Part shown: piece by piece, positions 55,961-64,000 of the stretch
Layout of the letters: each line of letters begins with the position of its first letter
Numbering within the stretch: position 1 is the first letter of the stretch
Source: Chitinophaga sancti
Lineage (GTDB): Bacteria > Bacteroidota > Bacteroidia > Chitinophagales > Chitinophagaceae
Assembly: GCF_034424315.1 (NCBI RefSeq)
Contig: NZ_CP139972.1
Location: 6,518,501-6,582,500 of the forward strand
Direction: 5' to 3'
Length of the DNA stretch: 64,000 bases
Notes under the pieces: generated by a model
What the model saw: the letters and a program-made list of their open reading frames with translations, nothing else
Database searches by the model: none
Told to the model about the DNA's origin: nothing
Translations under genes and position numbers: made by a program

Positions 55961-56740
55961 ATGACTTACGAACATATCCTATATGATGTATCAGGTCGTG
56001 TGGCTACTCTCACACTCTACCGGCCGGAAAAGCGCAATGCGTTGAATGCGGCAATGGTAACAGAATTGCAGGCAGCATTGGATGTAGCAGCAAAAGAACC
56101 CGCTGTAAAAGTGATCGTATTAAAAGGGGCCGGAGAGGCGTTTTGCGCTGGTGCGGACCTGGAATCCCTGCAACAATTACAAAAAAATACTAGAGAAGAA
56201 AATCTTGCCGATTCCCGTGCATTAATGGCACTGATGAAGAAGATCTATTACCATGACAAGATCATCATTGCCCAGGTAGAAGGGCATGCAATAGCGGGTG
56301 GTTGTGGCCTGGTAACGCTTTGCGACCTGAGTTACGCCGTACCTGAAGCAAAACTGGGCTATACAGAAGTAAAGATCGGTTTTATCCCGGCTTTGGTATC
56401 AATATTCCTTGTCAGGAAAATAGGGGAGGGAAGGGCCCGGGAACTGCTTTTAACGGGCAGGTTGATTACCGCAACAGAGGCGGCTACCTATGGACTGATT
56501 AACCAGGTAGTGCCGGCCGGAGAGATAGGTGCTCATGTCAATAAAGTAGCAGCTGATCTATGTAACAATGCTTCCGGCAATTCGTTAAAAGTGACGAAGC
56601 GGTTAATAACCCGGGTGTACGACCTGCCACTTGATGAAGCCCTGGAACATGCTGCCGCAGAAAACGCTGTAACCCGCGAACATGCTGATTGTCAGCGGGG
56701 TATCCAGGCGTTCCTGGACAGGCAGAAATTGACATGGTAA
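55961..56740 (+). CDS. Enoyl-CoA hydratase/isomerase family protein
   Basis: A 259-residue crotonase. The start at ATG 55961 (MTYEHILYDVSGRVATLTLY) is used; a TTG further up would add 18 residues. Oxyanion-hole motifs: KGAGEAFCAGADLESLQ and AGGCGLVTLCDLSYAV, then EVKIGFIPALVS. It acts on 2-enoyl-CoA in fatty or amino acid catabolism. The exact reaction cannot be told from sequence alone. Confidence 0.88.
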   Translation: MTYEHILYDVSGRVATLTLYRPEKRNALNAAMVTELQAALDVAAKEPAVKVIVLKGAGEAFCAGADLESLQQLQKNTREENLADSRALMALMKKIYYHDKIIIAQVEGHAIAGGCGLVTLCDLSYAVPEAKLGYTEVKIGFIPALVSIFLVRKIGEGRARELLLTGRLITATEAATYGLINQVVPAGEIGAHVNKVAADLCNNASGNSLKVTKRLITRVYDLPLDEALEHAAAENAVTREHADCQRGIQAFLDRQKLTW

Positions 56741-56869
56741 TCCGGTACGATTTTTTCAATATTACCTATGAAACCGAGCATGATAATGATCCCTATCCTA
56801 ATAGGACAAATGCGTGCAGGCATCCGGTATTGAACCGAAACCACTTTTTATACGAAACACTTAACTGTC

Positions 56870-57523
56870 ATGCAAAAAGCTCTTTTCACGTTTTTGTTAT
56901 TCGTGGTGGTCACCACCAACCAGTCGTATGCTCAACGACTGGTGTCCGATGCAAAAATTGTTTACAACATGCAGTCAACCGGTCAGTCGGCCACAGACCC
57001 CGGTTTACCGGCAGGTACCCTCACCCAGTACATGAAAGGCCATCAGAGCCGTGTTGATATTGATTTCACAGAAGTACATATTTGCTACCTGGTAAATAGC
57101 AAGGAAGAAACCGTGGTTACCCTGATTAACAGTCATGGAGATAAATACCTGACCCGGGCGGGCAAAGAAGAATATGAGAAGGAATTGAAATTGTATTCCA
57201 CTGCACAATTCAAGGACCTGGCTGAAACGAAGAAGATAGCCGGGTATAATTGCCAGAAAGCCACGGCAAAGTTGGCGGATGGTACTACTTTCGATGTGTA
57301 TTATACGACAGAGCTGGTGCCGGAAAATAAGCAGTATAACAGGCGGTTTGTGAATCTGAAAGGGATACCATTGCAGTTTGAGATATTGAATAAGAATGGA
57401 GGGAAGATGACGATGGAAGCAGTGTCAGTAGATTTGAATGCGGTGCCGGGGTCTTATTTTGATGTGCCAAAGGTGGGGTATAAAGAAATTAGCAGGGAAG
57501 AACTGGCGAAGATGGGTAGTTAA
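56870..57523 (+). CDS. Secreted protein, DUF4412/GLPGLI-like
   Basis: A 217-residue protein. Signal peptide MQKALFTFLLFVVVTTNQSYA with cleavage before QRLV. The body has KIVYNMQS at the start, YLVNSKEETVVTLINSHGDK, KIAGYNCQKATAKL and GIPLQFEI, the layout of Bacteroidota DUF4412 or GLPGLI proteins that have a LolA-like beta sheet. Function unknown; probably periplasmic. Confidence 0.7.
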   Translation: MQKALFTFLLFVVVTTNQSYAQRLVSDAKIVYNMQSTGQSATDPGLPAGTLTQYMKGHQSRVDIDFTEVHICYLVNSKEETVVTLINSHGDKYLTRAGKEEYEKELKLYSTAQFKDLAETKKIAGYNCQKATAKLADGTTFDVYYTTELVPENKQYNRRFVNLKGIPLQFEILNKNGGKMTMEAVSVDLNAVPGSYFDVPKVGYKEISREELAKMGS

Positions 57524-57692
57524 AATATTGGGGGGCTGGCTAAAAAGGGTACCCCCCCGGGTGGGTGATGGAGACGAAATGGCTTTTACGCAATTCTCAG
57601 CGCCTTCATTTTACTTTTTAGTCAGGCTCTTTAATTAATAAGGAAGGGGATTCTGCAAAGGGTTGTAATGCAAATTATTAGCTGCCATAAAC

Positions 57693-57724
57693 AAAAAAGC
57701 TCCGGTATTACCGGAGCTTTTTTA
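57693..57724. terminator. Bidirectional terminator
   Basis: AAAAAAGCTCCGGT and ACCGGAGCTTTTTT with a 3-4 base loop. It lies between convergent genes and ends both. Confidence 0.88.
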
Positions 57725-57744
57725 TGCGCTATATGCAAGTGTGA

Positions 57745-58128
57745 TCAGTTCTTTCGGAGCGGCAGAATAATCTGCAGATGATGGTAGCCCATGTTTGACG
57801 GCTGTTGTATCTGAGCAGCATAAGGCAGTACATATGTCACATTCCCCTGCTTGATAGTCATGGTAGATTTAAAGTTCCATGAGCTATTATCGTCAGAAAA
57901 CCTAAAGCCGGCATTGATCGCATTGAAGCGATATCCCGCGTCAAGGCTAAGATTCGCCTTAGGCATAGCGCTAAGGGAAAGCTTTTCTTCAGCCTTTTTT
58001 CCTTTGTCTTTATTATTGTCGTTTGTAAGGTTATCACTGGCGTGCGCGCTTAAGGCTGCGAGAGCCATAACACCGGCCAACAAAAAAGACAATGAAAAGG
58101 TCTTAAATATGGTAGTTATCTGTTTCAT
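57745..58128 (-). CDS. Small secreted protein of unknown function
   Basis: A 127-residue protein from ATG 58128 (MKQITTIFKTFSLSFLLAGV), giving a signal peptide cut near ALSAHA-SD. It has a charged Lys/Asp/Asn-rich segment (NDNNKDKGKKAEEK), then beta-strand-like repeats (LDAGYRFNAINAGFRFSDDN). No known motif. Confidence 0.6.
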   Translation of the reverse strand: MKQITTIFKTFSLSFLLAGVMALAALSAHASDNLTNDNNKDKGKKAEEKLSLSAMPKANLSLDAGYRFNAINAGFRFSDDNSSWNFKSTMTIKQGNVTYVLPYAAQIQQPSNMGYHHLQIILPLRKN

Positions 58129-58452
58129 TGTATCACAAATGTACAAACTTTTTTATATATTTTTATAACACTTCCTTAACGAAGTTAGGGAAAATTTCTT
58201 AAAGTTATGTTAAATTATGTTAAATATGCTGATAATCAGGTAAGACTTATCTTTATTCCAGTAGTTTGATCTACGGCAAGATTTTTGACCGTTTAAAGAT
58301 AGGAATAGCTGACATCGGTAGGGATAGTTTTAACATTCTTTTGACTGTACAATTTGTTAAAAGATTAATGCTGACAAAGGAAAAAATTCAGGGATAGCGA
58401 ATGCCTGGCAGGCGCAAACCTGAGGAATCAAAAAATACTTATATTTACATTA
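58129..58452. other. AT-rich spacer before the TPR gene
   Basis: A 324-base spacer. The only pattern seen is the short direct repeat TTATGTTAAA/TTATGTTAAA near 58204-58226. No clear promoter box or ORF. Confidence 0.4.
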
Positions 58453-59886
58453 ATGAATCAAGACTTCCCATTTTTAAACGATGATTTTGAGGAGATAAGA
58501 GACTTGTTACAGCAGTTTGAAAACCTGAAATCCGGACAGTCTCACAGTTTCCTTGATGAGGATTCCTTCGAACTGATCATAGATTACTATGATGAGCATG
58601 ACGAACTCCCCAATGCAATGCAAGCGGCCGAAATCGCAATTGAACAGTTCCCCTACTCTTCTGTCTTATTACTCAAGAAAGCCAACCTACTCATAGAGTC
58701 CAAAAAATACCAGGATGCCATGGACTTGCTGGAAAAGGCAGCCATCCTCGACAGCACTGATATCAATCTTTACATCCTTCAAACCGACGTTTACCTGGCC
58801 ATGAACCAGCACCAAAAGGCCGCTGCCCTGCTGGAAGAACAGATCAGCGTGTTTGACGGAGATGATAAAACGGAACTTTTACTGGAGTTGGCAGATGTAT
58901 ATGATGACTGTGAGGAGTTCGACAAAGTGTTCGAGTGCCTGAAAATGACGCTGGAGCATGCGCCTAATAACGAAGAAGCACTCCACAAGATCTGCTTCTG
59001 GACAGAGTTCACCGGTCGCAACGAAGAGAGTATCCGCCTCCATACCGGCATTATCAATGAGCATCCATACAACCAGCTGGCCTGGTTCAACCTGGGTACC
59101 GCTTTCCAGGGGCTCAAATTATACGAAAAGGCTATCGATGCTTACCAGTACGCGATCGTCATAGATGAGAAATTTGATTACGCTTACCGCAATATGGGCG
59201 ATGCCTACATCCGCCTGCGCAAGTTTGCCGATGCCATCGATGTGCTGAAAAAGCACCTGGAAATCGCCAAGCCTGAAGACGTGATCTATGAAGCCATCGG
59301 GCACTGCTACGATCGCCAGAAGAAATATACACAGGCCAGGTACTATTACCGCAAGGCATCTCACCTGAGCCCGAACAACGATAAGCTGTATTATAAGATC
59401 GGAGCCGCTTATATGACGGAATATAACTGGGAAAACGCCATTAAATCCATCCTGAGCGCGATCAAGATCAATAAGAACAATGCCGAGTACCTGATGGCGC
59501 TGGGTAACTGCTACATGGAGCTGGACCGCAATAAAGAAGGCCTGATCCACCTGCTGGCAGCCGTACGCCTTCGTCCATCCAGTGTGAACACCTGGCTGGA
59601 ATTCATAGGCGGCCTTTACCGTTCAGGTTTCTACGATGAGGCACTTTCCCAGCTGGAAGCCGCTACCCGCAAAATAGGGCAGAAACCGGTATTCTTATTT
59701 TGCAGGGCTGCGATCAGCATCGCTACCGGGCATTATAAAGAAGGACTGCTGCAATTGGAGAACGCCCTGCAGGACTCTCCCAAGCAACTGAAAAAAATGC
59801 TGGCGATCGATCCAACCCTACTCCATCATCCCGGGGTGCTGGAACTGGTGAACCAGTATAAACCAGTGAGAAAAAGAAATAAATAA
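58453..59886 (+). CDS. TPR-repeat protein
   Basis: A 477-residue soluble protein made almost entirely of tetratricopeptide repeats (about ten to twelve), for example NQLAWFNLGTAFQGLKLYEK, FDYAYRNMGDAYIRLRKFAD and DKLYYKIGAAYMTEYNWENA. The N-terminus is acidic (MNQDFPFLNDDFEEIRDLLQ). No signal peptide. TPR arrays are protein-binding scaffolds; the partner is unknown. It has its own terminator. Confidence 0.88.
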   Translation: MNQDFPFLNDDFEEIRDLLQQFENLKSGQSHSFLDEDSFELIIDYYDEHDELPNAMQAAEIAIEQFPYSSVLLLKKANLLIESKKYQDAMDLLEKAAILDSTDINLYILQTDVYLAMNQHQKAAALLEEQISVFDGDDKTELLLELADVYDDCEEFDKVFECLKMTLEHAPNNEEALHKICFWTEFTGRNEESIRLHTGIINEHPYNQLAWFNLGTAFQGLKLYEKAIDAYQYAIVIDEKFDYAYRNMGDAYIRLRKFADAIDVLKKHLEIAKPEDVIYEAIGHCYDRQKKYTQARYYYRKASHLSPNNDKLYYKIGAAYMTEYNWENAIKSILSAIKINKNNAEYLMALGNCYMELDRNKEGLIHLLAAVRLRPSSVNTWLEFIGGLYRSGFYDEALSQLEAATRKIGQKPVFLFCRAAISIATGHYKEGLLQLENALQDSPKQLKKMLAIDPTLLHHPGVLELVNQYKPVRKRNK

Positions 59887-59903
59887 TTTACCGGAAATAG
59901 GAC

Positions 59904-59943
59904 AAAAAGCGCTTATGCCCATGGGTATAAGCGCTTTTTTTAC
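59904..59943 (+). terminator. TPR gene terminator
   Basis: AAAAAGCGCTTATGCCC and GGGTATAAGCGCTTTTTT form a long stem with a T tract. Confidence 0.9.
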
Positions 59944-60178
59944 AAGTAAACAGTACTCATAATTAATAACTTAGCAGATAAAGACTTGCGTTTTTCAATA
60001 GAAATTACTTATTTGGGGCCTGTTTGCCGGGAATGTGTTAATTTCGCGCCGGTTTATATATAGCTATTATTTATCTTGGGTAAGTTACTATTCCATACCG
60101 CAACAAAAACTGACCAACGTGCGTTCCGGCTGTCGGCCAAGACTGTATGCTGGAGTGCCTACCAAGAAGACGATAAAA

Positions 60179-60952
60179 ATGTTTCAAATGAATTTTAATC
60201 TGACACAAATTCCAGAGCGTACGACGAAACCGCGTAATTATGGCCTGACCATGGTAATGGACAAAGGCCTGAGCCTGCAGGAAGCAAAGAACTTCTTATC
60301 GATTGCTGCTCCGCACGTTGATATCTTAAAGCTGGGATTTGGTACATCATTCGTGACGCCGAACCTGCGCGAAAAGATTGAGGTGTATCAGGCGGCTAAT
60401 ATCCCTGTTTATTTCGGGGGCACTTTATTTGAAGCATTCCTTATCCGTAACCAGATTGACGACTTTATCAGCGTGATCAAGGATTATGGTATTAAGCATG
60501 TTGAGGTTTCCGACGGTTCTATCACGATTCCGCATGCTGAAAAGTGTGGGTATATCGAAAAGCTGGCCAAGATCTCAACAGTACTGAGCGAAGTTGGTTC
60601 CAAAGACGCTGAGCACATTATTCCTCCTTATAAATGGATCGAGCTTATGAACGCTGAGCTGAGCGCTGGTGCCAGCTACGTGATCGCTGAAGCAAGAGAA
60701 AGCGGCAACGTGGGCATCTACCGCGGATCCGGCGAAGTAAGAGAAGGCCTGGTACAGGAAATCCTGACCCAGGTACCCTCTGAAAAAATCATCTGGGAAG
60801 CTCCTCAGAAAGCACAACAGCTGTACTTCCTGGAACTGATTGGTTGCAATGTAAACCTCGGTAACCTGGCCCCATCCGAAGTGATCGCACTCGAAGCTAT
60901 GAGAGTAGGTCTGAGAGGTGATACTTTCCACCTGTACTTAGATAAAGCATAA
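60179..60952 (+). CDS. Phosphosulfolactate synthase-like protein (ComA family)
   Basis: A 257-residue TIM-barrel protein. Met at 60179 (MFQMNFNLTQIPERTTKPRN) or 60188 are the likely starts; the further upstream ORF is not protein-like. Family features: YGLTMVMDKGLSLQEAKNFL, VDILKLGFGTSFV, VYFGGTLFEAFL, HVEVSDGSITIP and YVIAEARESGNVGIY. In methanogens ComA joins PEP and sulfite in coenzyme M synthesis; Bacteroidota homologues may supply sulfonates for sulfonolipids. aroE follows after six bases, so the two are co-transcribed. Confidence 0.85.
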   Translation: MFQMNFNLTQIPERTTKPRNYGLTMVMDKGLSLQEAKNFLSIAAPHVDILKLGFGTSFVTPNLREKIEVYQAANIPVYFGGTLFEAFLIRNQIDDFISVIKDYGIKHVEVSDGSITIPHAEKCGYIEKLAKISTVLSEVGSKDAEHIIPPYKWIELMNAELSAGASYVIAEARESGNVGIYRGSGEVREGLVQEILTQVPSEKIIWEAPQKAQQLYFLELIGCNVNLGNLAPSEVIALEAMRVGLRGDTFHLYLDKA

Positions 60953-60958
60953 GTAGTG

Positions 60959-61699
60959 ATGAAGGTGTATGGTCTGATAGGATACCCGCTAAGTCATTCT
61001 TTTTCCAAAGGTTTCTTTGCGGAAAAGTTTGCCAGGGAAGGTATTCAGGGATGTGTATATGACAGTTTTTCCCTGCCGGCTATTACAGCGTTAGCTGACC
61101 TGATAGCAAAGTATGGAACGGAACTGAATGGACTGAACGTAACCATTCCCTACAAGGAAGCAGTCATCCCTTACCTGGATGAACTAAGTCCTGCAGCAGC
61201 CAAAATGAAAGCGGTAAACTGTATCCGTTTCATCAATGGCCGCAAGATCGGACATAATACCGATGCCATTGGCTTCAGGCGTTCCCTGGAACCTTTGCTG
61301 CTACCTCATCATAACAAAGCACTGGTATTGGGAACCGGTGGCGCTGCCAAAGCGGTACAATATGTACTGGAAGCCCTGAACATCCCATACCAGCTGGTAA
61401 GCAGGCAGGCGGGTGCTCATAGTATTGCTTATGAGAACATCACTGCCGAAGTAATTGCAACACATACCCTGATCATCAATACAACGCCGCTGGGCATGTA
61501 TCCTAATGTAGATGCAGCGCCGGCATTGCCTTATGACCTGATGAATGAAAAGCATTTATTGTACGATCTGGTTTATAACCCGGCTATCACCACCTTTTTA
61601 CAGAAAGGTGCCGACGGGGGAGCAAGGATCAAGAATGGACATGAGATGCTGATTTTACAGGCAGAAGCAAGTTGGGAGATCTGGAATGAAACAGTATAA
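60959..61699 (+). CDS. aroE: Shikimate dehydrogenase
   Basis: A 246-residue protein. ATG 60959 is used; a GTG lies directly before it. VYGLIGYPLSHSFSKGFFAE and NGLNVTIPYKEAVIPYLDEL (with the catalytic Lys) form the substrate site, GTGGAAKAVQYVLEAL the NADP loop and NTTPLGMYPN the following motif. It reduces 3-dehydroshikimate in aromatic amino acid synthesis. Confidence 0.95.
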   Translation: MKVYGLIGYPLSHSFSKGFFAEKFAREGIQGCVYDSFSLPAITALADLIAKYGTELNGLNVTIPYKEAVIPYLDELSPAAAKMKAVNCIRFINGRKIGHNTDAIGFRRSLEPLLLPHHNKALVLGTGGAAKAVQYVLEALNIPYQLVSRQAGAHSIAYENITAEVIATHTLIINTTPLGMYPNVDAAPALPYDLMNEKHLLYDLVYNPAITTFLQKGADGGARIKNGHEMLILQAEASWEIWNETV

Positions 61700-61820
61700 A
61701 TTAAAGAGCGTATTCCTGAATTCAAGGAGAATGCCGGGTAAAAACGAGCAGCAAAACTCTTTTAAATAAAACATTCATGAAAGAGGTAATTCACCAACGG
61801 GCATGAAAACTATTTTTAGA

Positions 61821-61860
61821 AAAAAAAGCCGGCAATCGTCAGATTGCCGGCTTTTTTTAT
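61821..61860. terminator. Bidirectional terminator between aroE and the methyltransferase
   Basis: AAAAAAAGCCGGCAAT (61821-61836) pairs perfectly with ATTGCCGGCTTTTTTT (61843-61858), loop CGTCAG. Confidence 0.92.
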
Positions 61861-61869
61861 GCATGTAAA

Positions 61870-62667
61870 TTACGCAACCTTAATGGTGTAGTATACGCAG
61901 GTCGTAAAGAAATTGCGCACAAAAGGCACTGCCGCCACAGGAGCAAACTGCTTTCTTGGCTTGAGCCCGAATTTATACTTGTAAATAGGATTGATCAGGT
62001 AAAACTGCTTTTTAGAGATCTGGTATCCCTGTTTCTTCACAATCTTCTCAAATCTTTCGATCGAGATCCCTGTATCCTTAATTTCCATCAGTTCATCAAT
62101 GATACCCTGTGGTTCACCAAATGCACGCAGTAAGCCTTTGTACAGGAAGTTGGGCAACAGGTGAATATAAGGCATCATATTCAGCACCTTGTTCTGGCAG
62201 GTCTGCTGGTGCCCGCCATGTGGCATATACCAGGGAGGAAAGCCAAAGTATACCTGTCCCCTTGGGGTAAGCAGGTTTTTCAGGTAGCCAATGATCTTCG
62301 ACTGATCTGGAATGTGCTCAATGGCATCTTTGAGGATGATGAGGTCGAAAGAATGTTTGAACTCTCCCAGAAAATCAACGTCATAAATATTCTTGTTGAT
62401 TAGCTGCATTTGACCGGCATCTACATATTGCTTCAGGAATTCATGCCCCAGCGCAATTTTGTCGTCGGAGAGGTCTACACCCACACAATGACATCCTCTT
62501 TCCAGGAAAGGAATAAGTACGCCGCCTTCACCACAGCCGATTTCCATGATCCGGAGATCCGGGGTGACGGGCATCGCAGTCTCTATGAAAGGCAGGACGT
62601 AGTGTACGGAGTTATCAACTTGCTGCTGATACCTAACGTCTGCATTACCGTGTTGTATTAACGACAT
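61870..62667 (-). CDS. Class I SAM-dependent methyltransferase
   Basis: A 265-residue protein from ATG 62667 (MSLIQHGNADVRYQQQVDNS). SAM motif I is MEIGCGEGG, followed by GVDLSDDKIALG and FDLIILKDAIEHIPD, the pattern of SAM-dependent methyltransferases such as UbiE/COQ5 relatives. The C-terminal 100 residues are basic and aromatic. The methyl acceptor is not known. It is divergent from truB, with overlapping control regions. Confidence 0.85.
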   Translation of the reverse strand: MSLIQHGNADVRYQQQVDNSVHYVLPFIETAMPVTPDLRIMEIGCGEGGVLIPFLERGCHCVGVDLSDDKIALGHEFLKQYVDAGQMQLINKNIYDVDFLGEFKHSFDLIILKDAIEHIPDQSKIIGYLKNLLTPRGQVYFGFPPWYMPHGGHQQTCQNKVLNMMPYIHLLPNFLYKGLLRAFGEPQGIIDELMEIKDTGISIERFEKIVKKQGYQISKKQFYLINPIYKYKFGLKPRKQFAPVAAVPFVRNFFTTCVYYTIKVA

Positions 62668-62698
62668 ATGTTTTGAAAATTGTGTGAAAATAGTAAAA

Positions 62699-62706
62699 TA
62701 TCTTTG
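62699..62706 (+). promoter_or_regulatory. truB promoter -7 box next to the start codon
   Basis: TATCTTTG is only four bases upstream of ATG 62711, so transcription would start at or very near the start codon. Confidence 0.6.
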
Positions 62707-62710
62707 CGGC

Positions 62711-63397
62711 ATGAACCAACAAGAAAAAAATAAATATGAAGAAGGACAGGTGATACTGATTAACAAGCCCCTGACCTGGACTTCTTTTGATGTGGTGCGT
62801 AAAATCAGGAATACTACAAAAGCTAAGACTGGCCATGCCGGCACGCTGGATCCGCTCGCTACCGGTCTGCTCATTTGCTGTACAGGTAAGATGACGAAAA
62901 AGATCAACGAAGTGCAGGCACAGGAAAAAGAATATACAGGTACATTTACCCTGGGAGCTGTGACACCTACTTACGACCTGGAATCGGAGCCGACAGATTT
63001 TAAACCACTGGATGCACTGACGCCGGAGAGCATTCATGCAGCGACCAGACAATTCATTGGTGAATTGCAGCAATTGCCACCCATACACTCAGCTATCAAG
63101 CAAAATGGGAAACCTATTTATGAGCTGGCTCGTAAAGGAGTGGAAGTGAAGGTGGAACCAAGGAAAATTTTCATCAAGACGTTTGAGATTACTTCGATAG
63201 CATTGCCGGTGGTGCATTTCAGGGTAGAGTGTAGTACGGGAACTTATATACGTTCACTGGCAAATGATTTTGGTGCAGCGCTGGGTGTAGGTGGCTATAT
63301 GAGTAGCCTGTGCAGAACGAGGATAGGGGAGTTTAAGCTGGAGGATGCTTATACAATGGAGGATTTTATTGAGAAAGTGAAGAACGAGACACGCTAA
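62711..63397 (+). CDS. truB: tRNA pseudouridine synthase B
   Basis: A 228-residue protein from ATG 62711 (MNQQEKNKYEEGQVILINKP). Catalytic Asp in TGHAGTLDPLATGLL; further motifs YTGTFTLGAVTPTYDLESEP, LPPIHSAIKQNGKPIYELAR and CSTGTYIRSLANDFG. It makes pseudouridine 55 in the T loop of tRNAs. Standard length without a PUA domain. Confidence 0.95.
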   Translation: MNQQEKNKYEEGQVILINKPLTWTSFDVVRKIRNTTKAKTGHAGTLDPLATGLLICCTGKMTKKINEVQAQEKEYTGTFTLGAVTPTYDLESEPTDFKPLDALTPESIHAATRQFIGELQQLPPIHSAIKQNGKPIYELARKGVEVKVEPRKIFIKTFEITSIALPVVHFRVECSTGTYIRSLANDFGAALGVGGYMSSLCRTRIGEFKLEDAYTMEDFIEKVKNETR

Positions 63398-63443
63398 AAA
63401 TATTAACGGGTTTTTGCGGTAAGCAAAAACCCGTTAATATTTT
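63397..63443. terminator. 21-bp perfect-stem terminator after truB
   Basis: The arm at 63397-63417 is the exact reverse complement of 63423-63443, loop GGTAA. It overlaps the stop codon of the convergent gene and can serve both. Confidence 0.85.
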
Positions 63444-64000
63444 AAAACGGATAACCAATCGCCACATTCCAGATAATATTTTTCCTTCTCCAGGCACCAC
63501 TTCCCAGATCCCATTCACTCAAATACCAACCATCTTTATTCCCTGTAAAATAAGGCACCTTCACCGGCACACCCCAATCCACACGTATCAGGAAGAATGA
63601 GAAATCCAATCTCAAACCAGCACCCGTACCGATAGCCAGATCATGATACAGCTTATTCAGCCTGAACTCAGAACCCCCACGCAGCGTATCTTTCTTCATC
63701 ATCCAGATATTACCCATATCCAGGAATGTAGCCCCCTTCAGGTTCACAGTTCCATTGAAAAGACGCAATAAATCAAACCGGTATTCAATATTTCCTTCCA
63801 GCTTCATATCACCCGTCTGATCCGGGAAAGTGCTGGCAGTTTCAGAACTGTCTTTAAATGTACCAGGACCCAGGGTACGCAGTCTCCATGCACGGATACT
63901 ATTCGGACCACCTGCTGTAAACTGGCGGATATAAGGCATTACATCTGACTTACCATAAGGAATACCCACCCCGCCATAAATACGGGTTGCCAGTGTGGTA
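63442..64000 (-). CDS. Omp85/BamA-like outer-membrane protein (partial, C-terminal part)
   Basis: The last 186 codons of a minus-strand gene running past base 64000. It has FTAGGPNSIRAWRLRTLGPG, close to the Omp85 VRGF/Y-like loop region, then EGNIEYRFDLLRLFNGTVNL and a C-terminal beta-signal ending WNVAIGYPF. Members insert proteins or lipids in the outer membrane. The POTRA part lies outside the window. Confidence 0.85.
   Translation of the reverse strand, partial: TTLATRIYGGVGIPYGKSDVMPYIRQFTAGGPNSIRAWRLRTLGPGTFKDSSETASTFPDQTGDMKLEGNIEYRFDLLRLFNGTVNLKGATFLDMGNIWMMKKDTLRGGSEFRLNKLYHDLAIGTGAGLRLDFSFFLIRVDWGVPVKVPYFTGNKDGWYLSEWDLGSGAWRRKNIIWNVAIGYPF

Overview
The window is chromosomal DNA of a Bacteroidota bacterium, most likely Chitinophagaceae and close to Chitinophaga. 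The evidence is the set of Bacteroidota -7 promoter boxes (TAnnTTTG, several with a TTG about 19 bases upstream), the near absence of Shine-Dalgarno sequences, and the gene set: fused E1 alpha/beta dehydrogenase, type III glutamine synthetase, PafA-type phosphatase, DUF1573 protein and phosphosulfolactate-synthase-like protein. No tRNA, rRNA, CRISPR array, transposase or phage gene was recognised. The window opens inside a nitroreductase gene and closes inside an Omp85/BamA-like gene.

Layout. 1-2.0 kb: four-gene minus-strand operon (small hypothetical, rdgB, thioesterase, nitroreductase). 2.1-3.9 kb: branched-chain aminotransferase, an 11-bp tandem repeat that folds into a hairpin, and a small conserved protein. 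4.0-7.4 kb: rpsL-rpsG-fusA. 7.4-10.2 kb: an accessory block between fusA and rpsJ. 10.3-27.3 kb: the S10-spc-alpha ribosomal protein cluster from rpsJ to rplQ, with secY, map, infA and rpoA. 27.4-35.7 kb: zinc-ribbon membrane protein, carA, a likely small RNA, an aminotransferase, a DUF1573 protein, the fused E1 and an orphan OmpR-type response regulator. 35.7-43.8 kb: YebC, amino acid permease, dicarboxylate symporter, DedA, MFS, MarR, malate dehydrogenase and a thioredoxin-fold protein. 44.1-46.7 kb: efp-accB-accC. 46.8-55.2 kb: glnN, purL, a second possible small RNA, an alpha-oxoamine synthase and a PafA-like phosphatase. 55.3-64 kb: small secreted proteins, enoyl-CoA hydratase, TPR protein, comA-like, aroE, methyltransferase, truB and the partial BamA-like gene.

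The accessory block at 7.4-10.2 kb is the most unusual part. It holds a polysaccharide-deacetylase-like gene that has lost its metal motif, then three separate copies of one small transcription unit. Each unit has an AATGAAnnnAATGAAC element exactly 24 nt upstream of a TAnnTTTA box, then a conserved RNA-like motif (GGGATTGCCGAAAACCA ... AGAGTAGGYR..ACC), then a 20-24 codon ORF for a hydrophobic, probably amphipathic peptide, then a rho-independent terminator. Between units 1 and 2 lie six copies of a 55-bp tandem repeat. I do not recognise this system. A related AATGAAnnnAATGAA element sits upstream of the orphan response regulator at 34.9 kb.

Most of the rest is core metabolism and translation. 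Two other patterns stand out: rpsL, fusA and rpsJ share nearly the same promoter and start-site sequence, and most spacers in the ribosomal cluster contain a hairpin.
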